A DNA stretch of 64,000 nt, from contig CAMYNM010000016.1 in assembly GCA_947259725.1 (NCBI GenBank), positions 102,250-166,249 of the forward strand, given 5' to 3'. The stretch comes from CALZIK01 sp945787635. GTDB taxonomy: Bacteria > Acidobacteriota > Thermoanaerobaculia > Multivoradales > JAHEKO01. Position 1 is the first letter of the stretch. Each line of letters opens with the position of its first letter. Both the position numbers and the translations under genes were made by a program. This document shows, piece after piece, positions 25,745-33,082 of the stretch. Below the pieces are notes generated by a model that was given only the letters and a program-made list of their open reading frames with translations, made no database searches and had not been told where the DNA came from.

Positions 25745-25838
25745 GAGCGCACGGTGGTCGGTCGGTAGAGTCTTCGTGGCCGCGGCGGCCGGACCGTTTC
25801 CGAGTTCGGACTTCCGCCGGCCGCACAGGTGTCTCCCG

Positions 25839-28154
25839 ATGTTTTTCCGCGACTCCCTGCCGGCGCGACTCGTTCTGTGTCTCCTGATGTTCGGGCTCCT
25901 GACGGCTCCCGCGGCTCGGGGAACGGACGGCCAAGCGCCGGCAGAACCGACCGCCGAGGCCCCGGTCGCCGATGCAGTCGATGCCGGCGACACGGCCGAG
26001 CAACCCGTCGAGGAGCCCGCGATGCTCTTCGAGCAGCTCCTTGTCGTCGGCGCGCCCGACCACGCGCGGCGGGCGCCGGGCTCCGCGCACGTCATCACCC
26101 GGCAGGATCTCGAGCGGCAGGGCTACTCCGATATCCATCGGGTGCTGCGCCAAACGCCGGGGCTCAATATTCAGGAAGAGGACGGCTACGGCCTGCGGCC
26201 GAACATCGGCATCCGGGGCACGGGTGTCGAGAGAAGCCAGAAGGTCACCCTGCTCGAGGACGGCGTTCTGATCGCGCCGGCGCCGTACTCCGCGCCGTCG
26301 GCCTACTACTCGCCGACCGCCGGGCGCATGGAGGGGTTCGAGATTCGCAAAGGCTCGGGCGCCATCCGTCAGGGCCCTCACACCAACGGCGGCGCCATCA
26401 ACTACCTGTCGACGAGCATTCCCGACCGGTTGCGAGGTCGGCTCGACCTGGCCGCGGGCGAAGAGGGGCAACGGCGAGGCCGGGGCTGGCTGGGCGGCTC
26501 GACCGACCGGCTTGGATGGCTCTTTGATACGTACCAACTCGAGACCGACGGCTTCAAACGACTCGACGGCGGAGGCAATACCGGATTCGACCTCGAAGAC
26601 TATGTCGGCAAGTTCCGGATCCAGAGCCGCTCAGGCGCTCGGCGGTTCCAGGCTCTCGAGGTCAAGCTCGGAAAGACCGAGCAGGTCGGCAACGAGACCT
26701 ACCTCGGGCTTGCCCAGGAGGACTTCGATCGAGATCCGTACCGCCGGTACGCCGCGTCTTCCGGCGACCGCATCTCCACCGACCACGAACAGTTGCAGCT
26801 GACCTACTACGTCGAGCCGGGTGGCCCGTGGAGGCTGACGGCAACCCTCTACCACAACGACTTCTTCCGAAACTGGTACAAGCTCGAAAAGGTCGAAGGC
26901 GTCGCTGTCGCCGAGGTGCTGCGTAGCTCAGGGGAGGACCACCCTCTCCTGGACGTGCTTCGCGGCGACGTCGATAGCGCTCCGGGAGCGCTGGCGGTGC
27001 GCAACAACCGGCGTGACTACTACTCGGAAGGCGCGCAAGTCTTGGTCGGCCTGAAACCGGGAGGTGGCGGGCGCGCTCACAGTCTGGACCTCGGGCTGCG
27101 CTTTCATCAGGATCAGGAGGACCGCTTCCAGGAGGAGGATCGATTCCAGATGCTGGGCGGCCGGCGAGTCCTGACCGAGCTGGGAGCGGTGGGAAGCCAG
27201 TCCAACCGCATCGCCGATGCGCGGGCCGTGGCGTTTTTTGCTCACGGCACCCTCGAGTTCGGGCGCTGGACCTTGACGCCGGGCGTACGGATCGAGTCGA
27301 TCGAGCTCATGCGGCGCGATTTCGGCCTGAGCGATCCCGGCCGCAGTGGGGCTGATCTCGCGCAGCGCGGTAACGATTTGACCGAGGTGATTCCCGGCCT
27401 GGGCATCGGTTTCGAGCTTGGCGACTCGTCGAACCTCGTGTTCGGCGTTCATCGCGGATTTTCGCCGCCGAGCCCGAGCTCGACCGAAGGTGTTAGAGCG
27501 GAAGAGAGCATCAATTACGAGCTAGGGTGGCGATACCGGAAAGGCAACCGGTCGGCCGAGCTGATCGGGTTTTTCAACGACTACGACAACCTGCTCGGCA
27601 ATGACACGGTCTCGACCGGCGGCGGTGGCACCGGCGGCCAGTTCAACGGCGGCGAGGTTGAGGTCGCGGGTCTCGAGGCCGGCCTTGCGGTCGATCTGAA
27701 CGGCGCGAGTGCTCGGATTCGACTTCCACTACGAGTGGCCTACACGTTCACCACGGCCGAATTCTCTACCTCGTTCGAGACCGACTTCGCCGACTGGGCT
27801 CCGGGCGTGGAGATCGGCGACGAGCTTCCCTATCTTCCGGAGAACCAGCTCCATGTCGGTCTCAGCCTCGAGGCCGACGGCTGGGCGATGCATCTCGACG
27901 CCAGCTACACCGACGAGATGCGAACGGCCGCCGGCCGCGGGGCGACTCCAGAGGCCGAGCGAATCGGTTCGCGCCTCCTCTTTGACGTCAAGGCAGAGGT
28001 CCGGCTAAGAAGGAGCCTCAAGGCCTGGGGGCAGGTCCTCAATCTCACCGACGAGGTCTATGTTGCCGCGAAGCGTCCGGCGGGATTGCGCCCTGGTCGC
28101 CCGCGCGCGGCGCTGGTGGGCATCTCGCTGGATCTCACGGGTTCGGGGAAGTAG
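25839..28154 (+). CDS. TonB-dependent outer-membrane receptor, FecA-like
   Basis: The 771-residue protein has a signal peptide (MFFRDSLPARLVLCLLMFGL, cleavage near PAARG), an acidic linker, and a plug domain from about residue 65 (VVGAPDHARRAPGSAHVITR as TonB-box/plug start; LNIQEEDGYGLRPNIGIRGT). The FecA-type phrase LLEDGVLIAPAPYSAPSAYY follows, and then a 22-strand barrel region. These receptors import ferric siderophores or citrate, or other large ligands, using TonB energy. The C-terminus ends in DLTGSGK rather than an aromatic residue. No tonB, exbBD or ABC importer lies nearby. A 47-residue Cys-rich gene begins five bases after the stop. The ligand is unknown; iron dicitrate is a family guess, copper a possible link to SCO1. 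Confidence 0.9.
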   Translation: MFFRDSLPARLVLCLLMFGLLTAPAARGTDGQAPAEPTAEAPVADAVDAGDTAEQPVEEPAMLFEQLLVVGAPDHARRAPGSAHVITRQDLERQGYSDIHRVLRQTPGLNIQEEDGYGLRPNIGIRGTGVERSQKVTLLEDGVLIAPAPYSAPSAYYSPTAGRMEGFEIRKGSGAIRQGPHTNGGAINYLSTSIPDRLRGRLDLAAGEEGQRRGRGWLGGSTDRLGWLFDTYQLETDGFKRLDGGGNTGFDLEDYVGKFRIQSRSGARRFQALEVKLGKTEQVGNETYLGLAQEDFDRDPYRRYAASSGDRISTDHEQLQLTYYVEPGGPWRLTATLYHNDFFRNWYKLEKVEGVAVAEVLRSSGEDHPLLDVLRGDVDSAPGALAVRNNRRDYYSEGAQVLVGLKPGGGGRAHSLDLGLRFHQDQEDRFQEEDRFQMLGGRRVLTELGAVGSQSNRIADARAVAFFAHGTLEFGRWTLTPGVRIESIELMRRDFGLSDPGRSGADLAQRGNDLTEVIPGLGIGFELGDSSNLVFGVHRGFSPPSPSSTEGVRAEESINYELGWRYRKGNRSAELIGFFNDYDNLLGNDTVSTGGGGTGGQFNGGEVEVAGLEAGLAVDLNGASARIRLPLRVAYTFTTAEFSTSFETDFADWAPGVEIGDELPYLPENQLHVGLSLEADGWAMHLDASYTDEMRTAAGRGATPEAERIGSRLLFDVKAEVRLRRSLKAWGQVLNLTDEVYVAAKRPAGLRPGRPRAALVGISLDLTGSGK

Positions 28155-28159
28155 CGCAG

Positions 28160-28303
28160 ATGAAGCTCAAGTCGCATTGCTGCGAGAAGTACCGGCGCAA
28201 AGCCCGAGTTTGCAAGAGTTGCCCGGTGTTCGCTCTGCTCGGCAAAAAGCGGCGAAAGAAGCGCTTGAAGAAGATCCAGCGCGCGCTCGAGAAGGCGGCC
28301 TAA
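28160..28303 (+). CDS. 47-residue Cys-rich, highly basic small protein
   Basis: The ATG lies five bases after the TonB receptor stop, with GGGAAG as a fair ribosome site. The N-terminal half holds four Cys (KLKSHCCEKYRR, then VCKSCP), giving H-CC-x9-C-x2-C, a possible metal site. The second half is a run of Lys/Arg (LLGKKRRKKRLKKIQRAL) likely to be helical and nucleic-acid or membrane binding. It recalls short Cys/Lys proteins seen in other environmental bacteria, but no family name is known to me. Its stop overlaps the convergent fxsA stop. Coupling to an outer-membrane receptor suggests a part in metal handling (inference). Confidence 0.65.
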   Translation: MKLKSHCCEKYRRKARVCKSCPVFALLGKKRRKKRLKKIQRALEKAA

Positions 28304-28800
28304 GGGTCTTTCGTCCCGTCCCGGCGCGGGAGGCTTGCCGACTTCGTTCGTGGAGGTGTGACGTCGCGCGTCTCTCGCGGGTAGCGATTCCTGAAGCCGC
28401 CGATGCCGCCGAAGTCGGCGGACATCCTTACGCTGCCGCGCTCGACCGCTCCCTTAAAGCGCCGGCTCAGGTGGTCCTTTAGGAGCCTTCGTCCGGCGGG
28501 TACGAGGCAAAAGAAACCGAAGGCGTCGGTCAGGATCCCCGGGGTCATGAGCACCGCACCGGCCACCAGGATCAGCGCGCCGTCGATGAGCTGGTCCGCC
28601 GGCAGCCGCCCTTGGCCCATCTCCACCTGGATCTTCGAGAGCACACCGAGCCCCTGCCGGCGCGCCAAGTAGGCCCCCAAGGCGCCGGTTGCGACGATGA
28701 GCGCCAGCGTCGCCGCGAGGCCCACGCGACTCCCGATCTCGACCAGCAGGGCCAGCTCGGCGATCGGAACCAGGATGAAGAGAAGCAGTAGTCGGCCCAC
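28300..28800 (-). CDS. fxsA: FxsA family inner-membrane protein
   Basis: The protein has 166 residues. Residues about 1-125 match FxsA: LLLFILVPIAELALLVEIGS, GALGAYLARRQGL, and LVAGAVLMTPGILTDAFGF, with four hydrophobic segments. The tail of about 40 residues is charged and cytoplasmic. FxsA is known for relieving F-plasmid exclusion of phage T7 in E. coli; its normal role is not known. Its last four bases overlap the stop of the convergent Cys-rich gene. Confidence 0.9.
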   Translation of the reverse strand: MGRLLLLFILVPIAELALLVEIGSRVGLAATLALIVATGALGAYLARRQGLGVLSKIQVEMGQGRLPADQLIDGALILVAGAVLMTPGILTDAFGFFCLVPAGRRLLKDHLSRRFKGAVERGSVRMSADFGGIGGFRNRYPRETRDVTPPRTKSASLPRRDGTKDP

Positions 28801-28977
28801 GGATCAGATGCTCCCTCTGGAGATCATCGCACGCGGCTCGATCGAGCCTGTCGGCACGTGCCACGCACACGCCAGGGAGTGGACGGATTCGGATTGGGAG
28901 GGAATGACGAGTCGGAAGCGTCCGGCGGGACGTTTCCAGGCGGGATCTTGCGCGCCCGCGGCCGGTTGCGTGCAGAT

Positions 28978-29166
28978 CTAGCCGAAAAGGGATCCGGTCT
29001 GCTCGGCGAAGTCGCCGAGCAGGTCGCGGAGGACAGGGCACTTCGAAGAGCTCGGTGCTCGTGTCGGCGGACCGGCGGCCGGGTTGGCTCCTTCTTGGGC
29101 CGGACCGTCGGGCTCTGGGGGACGATGCTCGAGTCTCGTCTCGGGCCGCTTCGGTTTGCTAGTCAT
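28978..29166 (-). CDS. Hypothetical 62-residue protein, translationally coupled to the RHH-nucleotidyltransferase gene
   Basis: The ATG overlaps the end of the upstream gene by eight bases, behind a strong GGAGGGAG site that lies inside that gene. This spacing is the main evidence that it is real. The product is Pro/Glu/Arg-rich and mostly disordered (RPETRLEHRPPEPDG), ending in a short helix (CPVLRDLLGDFAEQTGSLF). No family is recognised. Confidence 0.45.
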   Translation of the reverse strand: MTSKPKRPETRLEHRPPEPDGPAQEGANPAAGPPTRAPSSSKCPVLRDLLGDFAEQTGSLFG

Positions 29167-30010
29167 ACTGTTTCTCCCTCCATCTCAGTCTCGCTTTTCG
29201 ATAGTTTTTCGGAGAGCTGATGTCGTACCAGATCCCCTGGAAGAGAAACGCGCTCAACTCTCCCATATGCGCCAGTCGTGGAAAGACGTCTTCCTCCAGT
29301 TGAGAGGTCTTGTCTTGCTCGATCATTCCGAAGATCGCCGGCTGGAAGAGATAGACCCCGGTGTTGACGATGCTGATGCCCGCGTCGCCGCCATCGTCGA
29401 AGAAGTTGGTGATCCGATTGCCCTGCAAGAGAACCTGTCCGTAGCGCTTTTCGCTCTGTCGAGGCTTGACCGCGATGGTCGCAATGGTGTTCTCGTGGAG
29501 GTGGAATGCTATGAAGTCGGCGATGTCGATGTCGGTGAGAACATCTCCGTGAATCACCAGGAACGGGTCTTTTCCGACATGGTCCTGTGCCAATTTGAGG
29601 GCGCCAGCGGTGCCACGGCGGGAGCGCTCGCTGAGGTGGGTGATTCGCACACCCAGGTTCTCACCGTTGCCCACCAACCGTTCGATGTCAGGTTTGTAGG
29701 GACCGGCCAACACCACAAACGAGCGAATTCCGAATTCCGCGAGGTGGAGGATGGTACTCGCCACGAGGCTTTGGCCCCCGATTGGCGCTAGCGCCGGAAT
29801 CTCGCCGCCACCGTGATCGCCACCGGCCAGGATCACGGCGGTGGTGACCGTAGGTCTGAGAGAGCGGCGCAGGAGAGTCTCGATGGCTTGCGAGCGGTTG
29901 ACCAACTCGCCCGTGCCGATCAGTCGATCGACGCGGTCGAGCAGATCCGGGGAGAGAGTGATCGTCAACCGGGCTTTTGAACGACCGGTTACCTGGGCAA
30001 CCGCTGTCAT
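29159..30010 (-). CDS. Ribbon-helix-helix DNA-binding domain fused to a sugar nucleotidyltransferase-like domain
   Basis: The protein has 283 residues. Residues about 12-52 form a ribbon-helix-helix unit (ARLTITLSPDLLDRVDRLI, then NRSQAIETLLRRSL). From about 55 on, the fold is NTP_transferase: TTAVILAGG, GIRSFVVLAG, RRGTAGALKLAQ, and the metal-binding FLVIHGDVLTDID. The signature loop is degenerate: where active enzymes have G-x-G-T-R and a PKP lysine, it reads GGDHGGGEIPALAPIGGQSL. It may bind a nucleotide sugar without making one and pass this to the DNA-binding part. The promoter carries tandem 9-bp repeats over the start codon, which fits self-repression. A small coupled gene follows. An active enzyme is still possible. 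Confidence 0.75.
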   Translation of the reverse strand: MTAVAQVTGRSKARLTITLSPDLLDRVDRLIGTGELVNRSQAIETLLRRSLRPTVTTAVILAGGDHGGGEIPALAPIGGQSLVASTILHLAEFGIRSFVVLAGPYKPDIERLVGNGENLGVRITHLSERSRRGTAGALKLAQDHVGKDPFLVIHGDVLTDIDIADFIAFHLHENTIATIAVKPRQSEKRYGQVLLQGNRITNFFDDGGDAGISIVNTGVYLFQPAIFGMIEQDKTSQLEEDVFPRLAHMGELSAFLFQGIWYDISSPKNYRKARLRWREKQYD

Positions 30011-30050
30011 ACTTCGTCATACTTTATGAAATGGATGTGGCAAATGTCAA
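30006..30050 (-). promoter_or_regulatory. Promoter and tandem operator of the RHH-nucleotidyltransferase gene
   Basis: On the minus strand TTGACA (30050-30045) is a perfect -35 hexamer. TAAAGT (30026-30021) is a fair -10 after 18 bases. Two direct copies of AAGTATGAC (30024-30016 and 30014-30006), ten bases apart, cover the region from the -10 into the start codon. Ribbon-helix-helix dimers typically bind such same-face tandem repeats. The predicted transcript would begin within a few bases of the ATG and be almost leaderless. Confidence 0.55.
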
Positions 30051-30158
30051 GTAGCGATTTCGAGCGCCGAAACGTCTTGACGCGAGTACCGAAAGGCTGC
30101 AGCCGCCTGTTCGGGTGGTGAGCAGGCGGCGCCTTCCTGCTAGCTTGGGCCGGGTCCC

Positions 30159-31529
30159 ATGGTCGAGAAGTCGCAAATGAGCGAGTCGCCGGTCGAGTGT
30201 GCGCCCTTCGGCGTGGCGCCGGCGGACCGGAAGCGCGAAGAGCCGCTCCTGGGAGGCTACTTCGTATCGGCCTACCCTCCGTTCGCCTGCTGGACCGAAG
30301 ACGGCGCCGCGGCGTTCGACAGGTGTCTGGATCAGGCGCCTTCGTTGACGTCCCACCTCGGTCTCTATGTGCACATTCCGTTCTGTTCGGAACGCTGCCA
30401 GTTCTGCTACTACCTGTCGCACGACGACCGGCCCGGTGATCTCGAGAGCTACCTGAGGGCCCTATTGACCGAGCTCAGGCTCTACGCCGGACGCTCCCGG
30501 CTGCGGGACCGGGAGCTCGATTTCGTCTATTTCGGGGGCGGCACTCCATCGTTGCTCTCGACCGAGCGCGTCGAAACGCTGCTCGGCGGGATGCAGGCGA
30601 TTCTGCCGTGGACCCGGGTTCGCGAGGTGACCTTCGAGTGTGCGCCGAGCTCGGTGACGACGGCCAAGCTCGAGGCCCTGCGCGAGCGAGGGGTGACCCG
30701 GATCAGCCTGGGCGTCCAGGAGCTCGATGACGACGTCCTGCGGCGTAACGGGCGAGTCCACCTGGTGGCCGACGTCGAGCGAGCGATCGAACGAATCCAG
30801 CAGGCCGGGTTTCCGGTGCTGAACGTCGATCTGATCTCGGGCCTGGTCGGACAGACGGATGATTCTTTCCGCTCGAGTCTCGACCGGGTCGTGGATCTGG
30901 CGCCGGAGAGCGTGACGATCTATCTCCTGGAGATTCCCCACAACACCCCCTTGTTTCGGGCGGTTCGCGACGGTGATTTGGAGGCCCCGCCCGCGGATTG
31001 GCGCGAAAAGAGGCACCGGCTCGAAGCCGGCTTCGCGCGTCTCGAGGACGCCGGTTACGACGTGCGGAGCGCCTACACCGCCGTCCGGGACCCGGAGCGG
31101 CACGGCTTCAGATACCAGGACGAGCAGTATCGGGGCGCCGACCTGGTCGGCATCGGCGCCTCTTCCTTCTCGTACTTGGCCGGCGTGCATCACCAGAACC
31201 TTTCTGCCCTGCCGGCTTACTTGTCGGCCGTGAGGGAGAATCGACTACCGTTGTGGAGAGGCTACGCTCTCGACGATGAGGAACGATTCGTCAGGGAGTT
31301 GGTGCTGCAGCTCAAGCTCGGCGCCATCGACTGCGAGCAGTTTGTCGCGAAGTTCGGTAGCGATCCGCTTGAGGTTTTCGGGGACCGACTCGAAGCGTTT
31401 CGCGGGCGCGGATGGTTGACGATCGACGGTACGAAGCTGATCCTGACACGCGCGGGCCTTTCGCGCGTCGACCGGATGCTGCCGGAGCTCTATCTCCCGC
31501 GGCACCGCCCAATGGCCGAGCCCGGCTAG
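30159..31529 (+). CDS. HemN/HutW-like radical SAM protein
   Basis: The protein has 456 residues. The radical SAM cluster motif is CSERCQFCYY (C-x3-C-x2-C), preceded by LGLYVHIPF as in HemN/HemW. The glycine-rich FVYFGGGTPSLL and SLGVQELDDDVLRRNGR phrases are also family-typical, and a HemN_C-like winged domain ends the protein. Relatives include oxygen-independent coproporphyrinogen oxidase, the heme chaperone HemW and anaerobic heme-degrading ChuW/HutW. The long N-terminal extension (about 60 residues) and Tyr after the third Cys leave the exact member open. ATG at 30177 is an alternative start. It shares a CTAG stop palindrome with the convergent multicopper oxidase gene. Confidence 0.8.
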   Translation: MVEKSQMSESPVECAPFGVAPADRKREEPLLGGYFVSAYPPFACWTEDGAAAFDRCLDQAPSLTSHLGLYVHIPFCSERCQFCYYLSHDDRPGDLESYLRALLTELRLYAGRSRLRDRELDFVYFGGGTPSLLSTERVETLLGGMQAILPWTRVREVTFECAPSSVTTAKLEALRERGVTRISLGVQELDDDVLRRNGRVHLVADVERAIERIQQAGFPVLNVDLISGLVGQTDDSFRSSLDRVVDLAPESVTIYLLEIPHNTPLFRAVRDGDLEAPPADWREKRHRLEAGFARLEDAGYDVRSAYTAVRDPERHGFRYQDEQYRGADLVGIGASSFSYLAGVHHQNLSALPAYLSAVRENRLPLWRGYALDDEERFVRELVLQLKLGAIDCEQFVAKFGSDPLEVFGDRLEAFRGRGWLTIDGTKLILTRAGLSRVDRMLPELYLPRHRPMAEPG

Positions 31530-33064
31530 ACGACCAGGAAGTTGCGCATCATGCCGGCGTCCTCGTGCTCGAGGTTGTGGCAGTGGTGCAAAAAGAGGCC
31601 GGGGTAGTCGTCGAACCGCTTCAAGAGGCGCGCCCGCTCCCCGGGCATCAAGAGCACGGTGTCTTTCCAGCCCTTGTCGACGTATCCGTCCGCCAGGGTG
31701 TCCCAGACCGCGCGATAGCGGTCGGGGACCGACCGCTCGATCACCTGAAACGGTGCGCCGTGAAGATGGACCGGGTGCGGCATCAGCATGCCGCCCGGGC
31801 CGCCGGAGCCGGAGCCCGACGCGTTGACCACGTCCCAGGCTTCCATCGTGCCCAGGTTGACCGTTTCCTCGCTCGAGACCGCTTCCATTTCGAACTGCCG
31901 CTCGTTGATCGTCCAGCGGCCTTGATGCATGCGGTAGCTGAAGGTCTTGGGCGCCGCCGAGTTGACGGCGTCGCCGATCCTGAGCCTCTCGAATCGCGCT
32001 AGCCGACGTGGCAGAGGCTGCGGATCGTTCACCGCTCGAGCGATCCGAAAGCGCATGACATCGAAGGCCGCTCCCTGCGCCAGCCCGGAGCTCGCTATCC
32101 CGAGCCCAAAGTGCCCGCCGTCGAATTCGAGGCTGCGCAGCACGATCTCTTCGCCCGCGGCGCGCCCGCCGAAATCTACCCACAGCTCGAGCCGCTCGGC
32201 CGGGGCAAGGGTCAGGTACGGGCGCTTCACCGCTCGGCGCAGCAGCCCACCATCGGTGCCGATGACTCGAACTCGGACACCACTGCCGAACTCGAGCTTG
32301 TAGATCCGCGAGTTCGAGCCGTTCAAGAGACGGAGCCGATACGGGCGGCTGTCTACGTCGAGGACGTGGTCCGGCCGTCCATTGACCAGGATGGTCTCTC
32401 CGAGAAAACCCACCCTGGCGTCGCCGTCATAGCGCAGCTCGTTCGCCGCCCCGAAGTTGCGGTCCTGCAAAACGAGAGGAAGGTCGAAGGCGCCGCGGGG
32501 CAGGTCGAGGGCCTGTTCCTCATCGTCGGTCACGATGATCAGGCCGGCCAGGCCGTAGTAGACCTGCGGCCCCGTGCGGGTGTGGGGATGGGGGTGATAC
32601 CAGTAGGTCCCAGCGCGATTGCGCACCTCGTAGGAGTAGCGGTATGTCTTTCCGGGGCCGATCGCCAGGCGAGGGTGCCCGTCAGCGGATTCGGGAACAT
32701 GGAGGCCGTGCCAGTGGACGATGCTCGCCTCGGGCAAGCGGTTCTTGAACGCGATCTCGACACGGTCTCCCTGATGAAAGCGCAGGATCGGCCCCAGGTA
32801 TGAGCCGGCGAGAGTCTCCAATCGGTCGCTGCCGCCCTCGACGACCCGTCCGGTGAACGACCAAACCGGAGTCCGAGCGCCGGGCAGGATTCCGACTCGC
32901 CGCGCCCGCGCCCGAAGATTGAGCTTGATCGTCGAGGCTTGAATTCCTCGCGAGACCGAGAATCTTGCCAGGCCTCGGACAGCCGACTCGGCGCGTGCCG
33001 CGGGGAGCGTGGCCAGGCCTGCGAGCGAGCCGGCGGAGAGCTCGAGAAACCTACGTCGTTGCAT
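31526..33064 (-). CDS. Tat-exported multicopper oxidase (CueO/laccase-like)
   Basis: The protein has 512 residues. The N-terminus carries a twin-arginine signal (RRRFLELSAGSLAGLATLPA, cleavage near ARA). All four copper motifs are present: IVHWHGLHVP, YWYHPHPH, HPVHLHGAPFQV and the type-1 site HHCHNLEHEDAGMM with an axial Met. Three cupredoxin domains fit the length. It would act in the periplasm, oxidising Cu(I), phenols or metal ions with O2. No Met-rich insert of the CueO type is obvious. The gene lies 18 bp downstream of nrdJ on the same strand, without a clear ribosome site. Its presence beside oxygen-sensitive pathways suggests changing oxygen levels. Confidence 0.92.
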   Translation of the reverse strand: MQRRRFLELSAGSLAGLATLPAARAESAVRGLARFSVSRGIQASTIKLNLRARARRVGILPGARTPVWSFTGRVVEGGSDRLETLAGSYLGPILRFHQGDRVEIAFKNRLPEASIVHWHGLHVPESADGHPRLAIGPGKTYRYSYEVRNRAGTYWYHPHPHTRTGPQVYYGLAGLIIVTDDEEQALDLPRGAFDLPLVLQDRNFGAANELRYDGDARVGFLGETILVNGRPDHVLDVDSRPYRLRLLNGSNSRIYKLEFGSGVRVRVIGTDGGLLRRAVKRPYLTLAPAERLELWVDFGGRAAGEEIVLRSLEFDGGHFGLGIASSGLAQGAAFDVMRFRIARAVNDPQPLPRRLARFERLRIGDAVNSAAPKTFSYRMHQGRWTINERQFEMEAVSSEETVNLGTMEAWDVVNASGSGSGGPGGMLMPHPVHLHGAPFQVIERSVPDRYRAVWDTLADGYVDKGWKDTVLLMPGERARLLKRFDDYPGLFLHHCHNLEHEDAGMMRNFLVV

Positions 33065-33082
33065 TGAGGTCGAGAGCGGAGT

